Shown: positions 1 to 7,830 of the stretch, one piece after another
Numbering within the stretch: position 1 is the first letter of the stretch
Layout of the letters: every line of letters starts with the position of its first letter
NCBI GenBank assembly: GCA_019308905.1
Contig: JAFDHF010000002.1
Span: 1-64,000, forward strand
Source: Deltaproteobacteria bacterium
GTDB lineage: Bacteria > Desulfobacterota > BSN033 > WVXP01
Length of the DNA stretch: 64,000 nt
Direction of reading: 5' to 3'
Notes under the pieces: model-generated
What the model saw: the letters and a program-made list of their open reading frames with translations, nothing else
Databases searched by the model: none
What the model was told of the DNA's origin: nothing
Translations under genes and position numbers: made by a program

Positions 1-1
1 T

Positions 2-1624
2 CCGGATCTCGCAGACAACATCTGGTCCAATTCAGGCGAGATAGCCGGCAACGGCATCGACGACGACGGGAACGGGTATGTCGACGACGTTTGCGGCTGG
101 GATTTCGTGGACAACGACAACGACCCGACCGATCCCTATGGCCACGGAACCCATGTCGCCGGCACCATAGCCGCCATGGGAGACAACGGCACCGGGACCG
201 TCGGGGTCTGCTGGACGGCCAGGATCATGCCGTTGAGGTTTCTCAACACCTTCGGCTACGGCACCGTGGCGGATGAGATCTCGGCCATAGAGTACGCGAT
301 CGCAAACGGGGCCAAGGTCATCAACGCGAGTTACGGGAGTTCCGGTTTCAGCCAACCCGAGTATGATGCCATTGAAGATGCAGGGGCTGCCGGAATCCTC
401 TTTGTCGCAGCGGCTGGAAACACCGCGACCGACAACGATGCAAGCCCCTTCTACCCTGCGAGCTATGACCTGGCAAACATCGTCTCCGTGGCCGCCACTG
501 ATCAGGACGACAAGCGCGCGTCTTTCTCGAACTACGGCGTGACCTCCGTGGACGTGGGAGCCCCGGGCAAGAACGTGTACAGCACCAAACCCGGCCGGCA
601 GACGGTCTGGAGCGACGATTTTGAAGACGGGAACATGGACGATTGGACAACGGGAGGGACCGAGAATACCTGGGGTCTCACGGACCAGGTTTCATCGAGC
701 GGGACCTATTCACTGGCGGACAGCTCGGGTGAGGATTATGAAAACGGCACCGCTTCCTGGGCCCAGGCGCCGGTCCTTAATCTCACCTCCCGGGCAGGCA
801 CGAAACTCCAGTTCCAGTTAAGGGGAGCCTCGGAATCCTACAAGGATCTCCTCTATGTTCAGACCTCGACGGACGGATCGACGTGGAGGAACCAAACCAT
901 CCTGATCGACGAGGATCTTTATGAGAGCGTCTCAGGCACGGAATTCGGCCAATGGACAAGTGCGACCGTCGATCTGGGCAGCTACGACGGCAGGGACACG
1001 GTCTATGTGAAATTCTACTTCGAAACCGACGGTGAAAACGTCTATGACGGGTGGTACATAGACGACGTCACCGTCACGGCCGCCTCCGCGGATGCAGACT
1101 ACCAGTTCATGCAGGGCACCTCAATGGCCACTCCTCACGTGGCCGGTCTTGCCGGGCTGATCCTCTCGAGATTCGCCGGCATTTCCAACACGGAGGTGAA
1201 GGATAGAATCCTAAATGGGGCTGAATCAAAGGCAAGCCTGTCGGGAAAGGTTTCAACAGGGGGGAGGATCAACGCCTTCAACTCCCTCACCCTTCCCAGC
1301 AAGCCCACAGGCCTGAGTGCGACCCTCACCTCGCTGACCTCCATAAGGCTCACCTGGAACGATGTCGCCGACGAAGAGGGCTACCGCATAGAACGAAAGG
1401 CGGGCGAGGAAGGTGCCTTCTCCCGGGTGGCCACTCTCGGGTCTGACCAGACCTCTTACACAGACAACGATGTCCTGGCGGGCAGGGTCTACTATTACCG
1501 CCTCACAGCCTTCAACGGCTCCGGAAACTCCTCTTCTGCCACCACCACGGTCTACGCCGTGAATCTCACGGACGGAGGAGGGGGAGGGGGAGGCTGCTTC
1601 CTTACGGCCACGGGGCGGCCCTGA
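2..1624 (+). CDS. Secreted subtilisin-like (S8) serine protease with inserted beta-sandwich and C-terminal Fn3, 5'-truncated by window edge
   Basis: This is an extracellular S8 protease. 540 residues are visible, and the signal peptide, any propeptide and the catalytic Asp lie before the window. The catalytic His is in HGTHVAGT (His at nt 143), the oxyanion Asn in AAAGN (nt 419) and the nucleophile Ser in GTSMATPHVAG (nt 1121). Between Asn and Ser, about nt 600-1080 encodes an extra Asp/Thr-rich module starting WSDDFEDG and ending DGWYIDDVTV, which resembles MAM/jelly-roll domains of secreted peptidases. A fibronectin type III-like domain follows (nt about 1290-1560). The protein ends with a seven-Gly run and CFLTATGRP. 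This is like the start of the poly-Gly/CFIATAAYG 'CFI-box' tail known from Desulfobacterota exoproteins, but it is cut short. It converges on the ClC gene 20 bp away. Confidence 0.9.
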   Translation, partial: PDLADNIWSNSGEIAGNGIDDDGNGYVDDVCGWDFVDNDNDPTDPYGHGTHVAGTIAAMGDNGTGTVGVCWTARIMPLRFLNTFGYGTVADEISAIEYAIANGAKVINASYGSSGFSQPEYDAIEDAGAAGILFVAAAGNTATDNDASPFYPASYDLANIVSVAATDQDDKRASFSNYGVTSVDVGAPGKNVYSTKPGRQTVWSDDFEDGNMDDWTTGGTENTWGLTDQVSSSGTYSLADSSGEDYENGTASWAQAPVLNLTSRAGTKLQFQLRGASESYKDLLYVQTSTDGSTWRNQTILIDEDLYESVSGTEFGQWTSATVDLGSYDGRDTVYVKFYFETDGENVYDGWYIDDVTVTAASADADYQFMQGTSMATPHVAGLAGLILSRFAGISNTEVKDRILNGAESKASLSGKVSTGGRINAFNSLTLPSKPTGLSATLTSLTSIRLTWNDVADEEGYRIERKAGEEGAFSRVATLGSDQTSYTDNDVLAGRVYYYRLTAFNGSGNSSSATTTVYAVNLTDGGGGGGGCFLTATGRP

Positions 1625-1644
1625 CGAGCAGGAAAAGCGGGCCT

Positions 1645-3726
1645 TCACTTCGATCTCCTCAGTCTGTCCACTCCGGTCTGAGGGCCCATGACGAGGATCG
1701 TATCCCCCAACCTGAAACGATAATCCGCCGTCGGGGTGGCGACCTTCTGCCACTCCTTCCTGTCGGGATCGTAGTTTCTCCTGACCAGAATGACCTCCAC
1801 ACCAAAGCGGTTCCGCAAATCCAGTTCCTTCAGGGTCTTGTTCACAAAGCCCCCCGGGATCTCGATCTCGCACAGAACCTGCCCTGCAACCATTTCGACC
1901 CGTCCGAATCTGCCAAGTGCCCCTATGTAGCTCGAAACCGAGGTGACCATGTCCCGCCTGAGCACCTCCTTGTTGTAGGCATCGATCACGTCGTCCTTGG
2001 AAACTATGCCCACGAGGCGTTGCTCCCTTTCCCGGACTACCACGGGCAGTTCGTCTATGTTCATCTCGCTGAAGGCGATAATGACGTTGTCTAGGGTGTC
2101 CTCGGGCGTAAAGGAATGGCGCACGGGTGCAGCCAGATCGTGGGCCAGGACTATCGGTTCGAGAAGGTCCGATTCGTAGATGGTCTTCCTCACGTCGTGG
2201 ATCGATATCACTCCCATCAGGCGCTTCTCGTCGTCCACCACGAAGAAGTTTGAGTGGGGGCTCGTCACGGTTAAGTCCATCAGTTTTTTGAAAGGGGTAT
2301 CCGCGTGCACCTCCTCGTAATCCGACCTCATCACCTGGGCCACCCGGAGGGAGTGAAGCACGTTGATCTCCCGGCCCTGGAAGAGGTCGATCCCCCGGCG
2401 GGAGAGTTTCAACGTATATATGGAATCCCTCTTCAACCGGGTGGTGATCAGCACGCTGATGATGCATGCAATCATCAGGGGGAGCATGATCCTGTATTCA
2501 CCGGTCAATTCAAAGATGATCAGGATCGACGTAATCGGAGCATGCATGGCTCCGGCTGCAACGGCTCCCATTCCAACCAGCGCATAGGCGCCAGAGGAAG
2601 CCGTGTGTGCGGGGGCCAGGGCATGTGCGATGGTCCCTACAAAACCACCGAGGTTGGCCCCGAGAAAAAGCGAGGGAGCGAAAATCCCTCCGGAGCCTCC
2701 CGAGCCGATCGTGACCGAGGTGGCCGCCAGTTTGAGAAGCACCAGAAACAAGAGGAAGTACCAGGCCAACCGGTTTTCCAGGGCCAGGCTGATAGTATCG
2801 TAGCCGACTCCGAAGACGTGGGGGAAGAGAATCCCGATTGCTCCGATCAAGATCCCCCCTATGGCAGGCTTCAAGAATCCGGGTACCGGAATGCTCTCGA
2901 AGAGATCCTCGGTTCTGTACAGGAGGTCGATAAACGCCAGGGCAACAAAAGCCGCCAGAATTCCAAGTACTGCATAGGGAATCATCTCGAAGACGCTGAC
3001 GAGCTCATACCGGGGAATCACGAAGGCCGGAAAATCGCCGAGAAAGTGACGGGAGACCACGGTGGCAGACACGGAAGATACGACGATGGGACTGAACTGA
3101 GATATACCAAAATCGCTGAGTATTATCTCCATGGCGAACAGAGCCCCTGCAATGGGAGCGTTGAAGGTAGCGGCGATACCAGCGGCCGTGCCGCACGCAA
3201 CGAGCGTCCGCAGGCGGGAGCCGGTCACCTTCAAGGCCTGCCCGAAAGCGGAACCGATGGCGGAACCGATCTGAACAATGGGCCCCTCTCTTCCCACGGA
3301 GCCGCCCGATCCGATACAGACCGCGGAGGCGGTGATCTTGGCGATCATCACCCGGGGGCGGATGGCGCCCCCGCGGAGCACGATCGATTCCATGACCTCC
3401 GGTACCCCATGGCCTTTAGCCTCGCTGGCAAAATAGATGACAATGGGACCGATGATCAATCCCCCTGCCGCAGGGGCAAAGAGTTTGACATACCAGGGCA
3501 GTTGGAGGACATAATCGAGGGCATAGCTCCAGGACCCAAAAAAGACCCCTTGAAAGAGCCGAATCGCAAGACGAAAAAAGATCGCTCCGAACCCCCCGAA
3601 GATTCCGATAAGCACCGCAACAAGCACCATGAAGGTGTGTTCGGTCATTCGAAGGCGGTACAACTGGTCTGCAAGGAAGTGCTGGAAAAAGGCCAGAGTG
3701 GGGTAACCACGGGTTTTTTCCGCCAT
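1645..3726 (-). CDS. ClC-family chloride channel/transporter with two CBS domains and a TrkA-C (RCK_C) domain
   Basis: This integral membrane anion channel or antiporter has about 693 residues. An ATG at 3726 is chosen because GGGAG lies upstream. An in-frame ATG at 3795 has no ribosome site. ClC selectivity motifs are clear: GHGVPE, GSGGSVGREGP (the gating Glu is near residue 147) and GSGGSGGIFAPS. The segment matching the intracellular proton Glu of E. coli ClC reads LFAMEIIL, so that position looks hydrophobic. The membrane part is followed by two CBS motifs (about residues 460-580, nucleotide-sensing) and a C-terminal TrkA-C-like domain (about 615-693). This is the soluble tail arrangement of regulated bacterial ClC proteins. 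The transport mode (channel or exchanger) is not settled by sequence alone. Confidence 0.93.
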   Translation of the reverse strand: MAEKTRGYPTLAFFQHFLADQLYRLRMTEHTFMVLVAVLIGIFGGFGAIFFRLAIRLFQGVFFGSWSYALDYVLQLPWYVKLFAPAAGGLIIGPIVIYFASEAKGHGVPEVMESIVLRGGAIRPRVMIAKITASAVCIGSGGSVGREGPIVQIGSAIGSAFGQALKVTGSRLRTLVACGTAAGIAATFNAPIAGALFAMEIILSDFGISQFSPIVVSSVSATVVSRHFLGDFPAFVIPRYELVSVFEMIPYAVLGILAAFVALAFIDLLYRTEDLFESIPVPGFLKPAIGGILIGAIGILFPHVFGVGYDTISLALENRLAWYFLLFLVLLKLAATSVTIGSGGSGGIFAPSLFLGANLGGFVGTIAHALAPAHTASSGAYALVGMGAVAAGAMHAPITSILIIFELTGEYRIMLPLMIACIISVLITTRLKRDSIYTLKLSRRGIDLFQGREINVLHSLRVAQVMRSDYEEVHADTPFKKLMDLTVTSPHSNFFVVDDEKRLMGVISIHDVRKTIYESDLLEPIVLAHDLAAPVRHSFTPEDTLDNVIIAFSEMNIDELPVVVREREQRLVGIVSKDDVIDAYNKEVLRRDMVTSVSSYIGALGRFGRVEMVAGQVLCEIEIPGGFVNKTLKELDLRNRFGVEVILVRRNYDPDRKEWQKVATPTADYRFRLGDTILVMGPQTGVDRLRRSK

Positions 3727-3863
3727 CTTCGTCTGCTCCCTGCCCGACAGAGCCCTCCGGATAGGACCGGACGAGGGACCGGAGTCACCCTTCATCCGAG
3801 CCGGATCTGCCGGTTCACCGAGTCACCCGGCATCTCCCACACCGTGCCACCGTGGAGGGCCCT

Positions 3864-4547
3864 TTACGGGCTCTTTGAGACTATATCGGCAAAGACAAAA
3901 CCGTCCCGTTCGACCCTTTCGCCCACCGAGATCTCTACAGGGCGGAGAAACATGGGCCCATCAAAAACGAAAGTGTGGAACTCGCCCCTTTCGCCGCAGG
4001 GATCGACGGTTGGAGGTATCTCCTCGAGAAAGGACGAATCGTACTCTCTACCCACAAAATCACCGGGCAGAAACCTGGAATCTACACACGTCACCCTGGC
4101 ACGGACTCCCTGTGAGACCATCCTGCGAGCCAACTCGCCCGTACCGGCCCCCCATAGGGGGAACAAAGGGGTGATACCTGTACCCGACAGCCTGCTCTCC
4201 CTGTATCGGCGGACATCGGCCAGGAAAAGATCACCAAATGCCATGCACTCAATGCCCTCGGCTCTTGCCTCATCGATAAACCCGTTCATCGCGGCTTCGT
4301 ATTGGTCGTTGTCACAGGGATGGGGAATCCAGATGATCCGCAGGGGCATTCCCACAGACTCGGCCTGTCCCTTGAGCAGATCAACCCGGACCCCGTGCAT
4401 GGCTACCCGGTCGAAGACACGGTTGACCGTGGAGAAGAGCCCAACAACCTCTATGCAGGGGTCCTGGGAAAGCACATGGAGAGCCCAGGCACAGTCCTTG
4501 CCGCTGCTCCAGGAGACCAGGGTTTTTCTACTCACAGCATGCTCCAC
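3864..4547 (-). CDS. DUF71/Diphthami_syn_2 family ATP pyrophosphatase (PP-loop, COG2102)
   Basis: This is a 227-residue cytoplasmic protein of the N-type ATP-pyrophosphatase fold. The PP-loop SWSSGKDCAWAL is at residues 12-23. Eukaryotic and archaeal relatives make diphthamide from diphthine and ammonia. Bacteria lack diphthamide, so the substrate here is unknown, and amide or ammonia ligation in cofactor metabolism has been suggested for bacterial members. Translation probably begins at a GTG at 4547 with GAGGGA eight bases upstream. The gene is divergent from the M3 peptidase, and no neighbour points to a pathway. Confidence 0.8.
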   Translation of the reverse strand: MEHAVSRKTLVSWSSGKDCAWALHVLSQDPCIEVVGLFSTVNRVFDRVAMHGVRVDLLKGQAESVGMPLRIIWIPHPCDNDQYEAAMNGFIDEARAEGIECMAFGDLFLADVRRYRESRLSGTGITPLFPLWGAGTGELARRMVSQGVRARVTCVDSRFLPGDFVGREYDSSFLEEIPPTVDPCGERGEFHTFVFDGPMFLRPVEISVGERVERDGFVFADIVSKSP

Positions 4548-4761
4548 CCCGGAGATCCCTCTTGACCCCGGTACCGCTCCCCGACACCCCCGCCTCTGGC
4601 GGGCCTTTTCTCAAGAAGGTCCGCGTCTCGATGCCTCAGCCTGCCCGAGTTCCAGAGAGCGGTTCCCCGGGCGGGCTGGGGCCGGGGTTCGAAAGAGGCT
4701 AATACAGGCGCCAGGGGATGTCAAGGCGACCGACGATCGGAAGCAAGCCAGAAGCCGGCGT

Positions 4762-4790
4762 TGACAGCACTCCCGGCTGATGCCATACTT
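4762..4790 (+). promoter_or_regulatory. Probable sigma-70 promoter for the M3 peptidase gene
   Basis: TTGACA (4762-4767) is a perfect -35 box. It is followed after 17 bp by CATACT (4785-4790), a 4/6 match to the -10 consensus, 35 bp before the start codon. The rest of the 278-bp divergent gap shows nothing else I can name. Confidence 0.5.
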
Positions 4791-4825
4791 TACATACTCT
4801 TCAACCCCTCGTGCGGGAGGTGAGC

Positions 4826-6550
4826 ATGGAAAAGAAGATCCTGGAGGAGAATCCCTATCCCAGAAGATTTGTCCCTCCGGACGCAGACATGGGGCAGTGG
4901 TCTCACATTGAACCCCTCTTTGCCGCCCTCGATTCGAGAGAGGTAAAGACTCCCCCCGGACTGGAAGAATGGCTGCTCCACATGAGCGAGCTTGCCTCCT
5001 GTATCGATCAGGAGGGTTCCAGGCGATATATCGCCATGACATGCCAAACCGATGATCCTCAGGCAGAGAAGGAGTATCTCCATTTCGTCGAAGAGATCGA
5101 GCCCCGCTCCAAGCCATGGTGGCAGAGGCTCTACACGAGATTCGTGAACCAACCTCTCCGTCTTGCCCTGGACCGCCAGAGATACGGGGTATTGGACCGC
5201 AAGATCGAAAACCAGGTCCGTCTCTTCAGGGAAGAGAACGTCCCCCTCGAGATGGAGGAGACAAAGCTCTCCCAGCAGTACCAGAAGATCACCGGAGCCA
5301 TGACCGGCTGGTTTGGAGGCAGGGAACAGACCCTCCAGCAACTGGCCAGATACCTTGAAGAGCCGGACCGGACCACGAGAAAGGCGGCCTGGGAGGTCAT
5401 CGCGTCCCGCCGCCTCAAGGACAGAGAGAGAATCGAAGAGATCTTCGACGGCCTCCTTGCCCTCAGGGCCAGAATCGCAAGAAACGCGGGCTTCCAGAAC
5501 TACCGGGAATACGCCTTCCGCCAGCGGGAGCGATTCGACTATACGCCCCAAGACTGTCTCCGTTTTCACAAGACCGTCGAAGAGGTCGCCGTTCCCGCAG
5601 CCAGGAGCATCATGAGAGAACGCCGAAAAAGGCTCGGCCTGGATCGTCTCAGGCCGTGGGACATGATGGTGGACCTTGAAGGGAGACCCCCACTCCGGCC
5701 CTTCACAAAAGCGGAAGAACTGATCGAGGGATGCCATCGCATCTTCCGTCGAATCAACCCGGAGTTTGGAGACTTCTTCGCCCTTCTGAGGAAGAAGGGA
5801 CTTCTCGATCTCGAGAGCCGCAAGGGTAAGGCGCCCGGGGGTTACCAGACGACCCTCAGTGAGGTGAGGCTCCCGTTTATCTTCATGAATGCCGTGGGAA
5901 TCGATCGGGACGTTCGGACCCTACTCCACGAGAGCGGCCATGCCTTCCACACGCTGGAGTGCCGGGAGGAACCACTGTTTTTCTATCGGGAGGCTCCCAT
6001 CGAGTTCTGCGAGGTCGCCTCCATGAGCATGGAGCTCCTGGGTGCAGGATTTCTGGACGAGTTCTACACCCCCGAAGACTCTCGACGCTCGTACAGGGAC
6101 CTTCTGGAGGAGGTGATCACTATCTTCCCCTGGATCGCCACCATCGATACCTTCCAGCACTGGCTCTATACGCACGAGAATCACACCCGGGCCGAGAGAA
6201 GAAAAACCTGGCTCGAGTTGCAGGAAAGATTCGGCGGCATCGAAGACTGGAGCGGATACGAGGAGAGCCTCGCTTCCCTGTGGCAGAAACAGTCCCATCT
6301 CTTCGTCCACCCCTTCTACTACATAGAGTATGGAATCGCCCAGCTTGGAGCGCTCCAGGTGTGGCGGCGGTCCTTGAGGGACTTCGATCAGACCATCGGT
6401 TCTTACCGGTCTTCCCTCTCTCTGGGAGGCTCAAAGCCCCTGCCGGTGCTGTTTCAGAAGGCTGGTATTCGCTTCGACTTCAGCCGGAAGGCTGCGGAGA
6501 GTCTCATGGATACGGCTCTGGAAGCTCTCCGCCGGGCCCAGAAGGACTAG
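4826..6550 (+). CDS. M3 family zinc oligoendopeptidase (PepF-like)
   Basis: This cytoplasmic zinc metallopeptidase has about 574 residues and probably degrades short peptides. The zinc motif HESGH (in LLHESGHAFH, near nt 5929) supplies two His and the catalytic Glu. The third ligand Glu follows in EFCEVASMSMELL. The helical N-terminal half and the length fit the PepF/thimet family. The ATG at 4826 is chosen over an in-frame GTG at 4811 because a strong GGGAGGTG ribosome site (4815-4822) lies between them. The gene stands alone behind its own predicted promoter. Confidence 0.9.
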   Translation: MEKKILEENPYPRRFVPPDADMGQWSHIEPLFAALDSREVKTPPGLEEWLLHMSELASCIDQEGSRRYIAMTCQTDDPQAEKEYLHFVEEIEPRSKPWWQRLYTRFVNQPLRLALDRQRYGVLDRKIENQVRLFREENVPLEMEETKLSQQYQKITGAMTGWFGGREQTLQQLARYLEEPDRTTRKAAWEVIASRRLKDRERIEEIFDGLLALRARIARNAGFQNYREYAFRQRERFDYTPQDCLRFHKTVEEVAVPAARSIMRERRKRLGLDRLRPWDMMVDLEGRPPLRPFTKAEELIEGCHRIFRRINPEFGDFFALLRKKGLLDLESRKGKAPGGYQTTLSEVRLPFIFMNAVGIDRDVRTLLHESGHAFHTLECREEPLFFYREAPIEFCEVASMSMELLGAGFLDEFYTPEDSRRSYRDLLEEVITIFPWIATIDTFQHWLYTHENHTRAERRKTWLELQERFGGIEDWSGYEESLASLWQKQSHLFVHPFYYIEYGIAQLGALQVWRRSLRDFDQTIGSYRSSLSLGGSKPLPVLFQKAGIRFDFSRKAAESLMDTALEALRRAQKD

Positions 6551-6560
6551 ATCCCGTCTC

Positions 6561-7160
6561 TCATAGAGAGAAACGCATCCCAAAGGCTCTCTGGCCGGCA
6601 GGATACCTCCAAGGCTCTCTCCTCACGATTTCAAAGCCGTGGCGGCGGAAAAAAGAGAGCCCCCTGATGTTGGATTCGGCCACAGAGAGCCGCACTTCCC
6701 TAGTCGGAGAGTCGGTCCGAATGGAGAGAGGCCACCTTTTGGCGAATTCGATGAGGCGAGATCCGATCCCCTTTCCGCGTTCATTCCGTTCCACCGCTAT
6801 GGCCAGGATCTCGGCAAAACACGGCCCATACCTTCTCGGTTTCCGGAGGATCATCATGAGGAGCCCCACAGGTATCGCCCGCCCTCCGTGGACCTCCTCG
6901 GCCACATAGGTGTGAACGTCCCGGCGAACAAAGAAACCCGTGAGGATGGTCTCATAATCCCCGTAGACGGAGAACGCCTCAAGGGCAAGGCTGCGGAGAA
7001 AAGGAAGATCATCCGGCACGGCATCACGGATGCTCACGGAAGGATTCGACTTCTTCCCGGTCTCCATGACGGGAACCGCTTTCATCCTGTTGTAGGGGCA
7101 TGGAGGCAAACCGAAGAGCCTCGGCTTCGCCATGGCGCAAAGACCGAGGCTTTTCATCAT
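6561..7160 (-). CDS. GNAT family N-acetyltransferase (RimI-like)
   Basis: The protein is 199 residues or somewhat shorter. A typical GNAT fold begins near SIRDAVPDDLPFLRSL. Motif A, which binds acetyl-CoA, is IAVERNERGKGIGSRLI, followed by the motif B region FFRRHGFEIV. The acceptor cannot be told from sequence. The start is uncertain: ATGs at 7160 and 7157 sit right after GGGAGG, and in-frame ATGs at 7085 and beyond would remove the poorly conserved N-terminus. It lies just downstream of the UspA gene in the same direction (about 22 bp) and may be cotranscribed. Confidence 0.8.
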   Translation of the reverse strand: MMKSLGLCAMAKPRLFGLPPCPYNRMKAVPVMETGKKSNPSVSIRDAVPDDLPFLRSLALEAFSVYGDYETILTGFFVRRDVHTYVAEEVHGGRAIPVGLLMMILRKPRRYGPCFAEILAIAVERNERGKGIGSRLIEFAKRWPLSIRTDSPTREVRLSVAESNIRGLSFFRRHGFEIVRREPWRYPAGQRAFGMRFSL

Positions 7161-7182
7161 CCTCCCGGCTGGAACAAAGGAG

Positions 7183-7629
7183 CTACTTCACTGTCACGCA
7201 CGTGCAATCAGCCAGGTGGCATATCTTGCTGGAGACACTCCCCAGAAGCAGCCCCTTGACTCCACCCAGACCGCGACTCCCGGTGACAACCATATCGACC
7301 CCCTTCGATCTGGCCAGTTCGATAATCGTTTCAGCCGGATCTCCCTGGAGCACCACCGGCTCGACGCGCTTCACACCCTTGGCCCTGGCCTCTTCTTCTG
7401 CGACCTCGATGATCCCGCGGCCCACCTTCTCGAGGTAGACACTTTCAGGAGGATCCTCGATTCCCTCTACCCTGATGTATTCGAGCACCTCCTCAGGGAT
7501 CTCCGTCTCGGGGACCACATGAACCAGATAGAGAGTAGCATCGTACTTCGCCGCAATATCACTTGCATATTCAACGGCCTTCCTCGCATGGAGAGAACCA
7601 TCCGTAGCCACAAGAACCTTCTCGATCAT
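7183..7629 (-). CDS. Universal stress protein (UspA family, ATP-binding type)
   Basis: This is a single 148-residue Usp domain. It starts VLVATDGSLHARKAVEYA and ends with the nucleotide-binding signature GSRGLGG-(x)-GLLLGSVS, which marks ATP-binding Usp proteins. A longer reading frame to 7683 exists, but the family start fits the ATG at 7629, which has AAAGGGGG upstream. A role in stress or energy-status signalling is inferred from the family only. The HD-GYP regulator is divergent from it. Confidence 0.9.
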   Translation of the reverse strand: MIEKVLVATDGSLHARKAVEYASDIAAKYDATLYLVHVVPETEIPEEVLEYIRVEGIEDPPESVYLEKVGRGIIEVAEEEARAKGVKRVEPVVLQGDPAETIIELARSKGVDMVVTGSRGLGGVKGLLLGSVSSKICHLADCTCVTVK

Positions 7630-7756
7630 CGTCCCATACCCCCTTTCTCCGAAGAACTCCCCCTCTCTCCCTGATTCTATCATGTGGGTCTCGGAATTTC
7701 ATGGGCCCTTCGCGGTCCTCTCCCAGCCCCACTGGGAAACTCCGGGTTCATTTTGG

Positions 7757-7785
7757 TTGATTTGCGGGCAAAATGCGTGTATTAG
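7757..7785 (+). promoter_or_regulatory. Probable promoter of the GAF/HD-GYP gene
   Basis: TTGATT (7757-7762), a 17-bp spacer and TATTAG (7780-7785) resemble a sigma-70 promoter. It lies 45 bp before the TTG start codon, in an A/T-rich stretch that stands out from its surroundings. Confidence 0.4.
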
Positions 7786-7830
7786 TAGTATCGGTATTAA
7801 CAAATAAACACCACGGGAAGAGACTCGTCG

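Noticed and set aside
2305-4764. Long plus-strand open frame antisense to the ClC and DUF71 genes
   Set aside because: It lies opposite two well-supported minus-strand genes and shows no domain. High-GC antisense frames are common.
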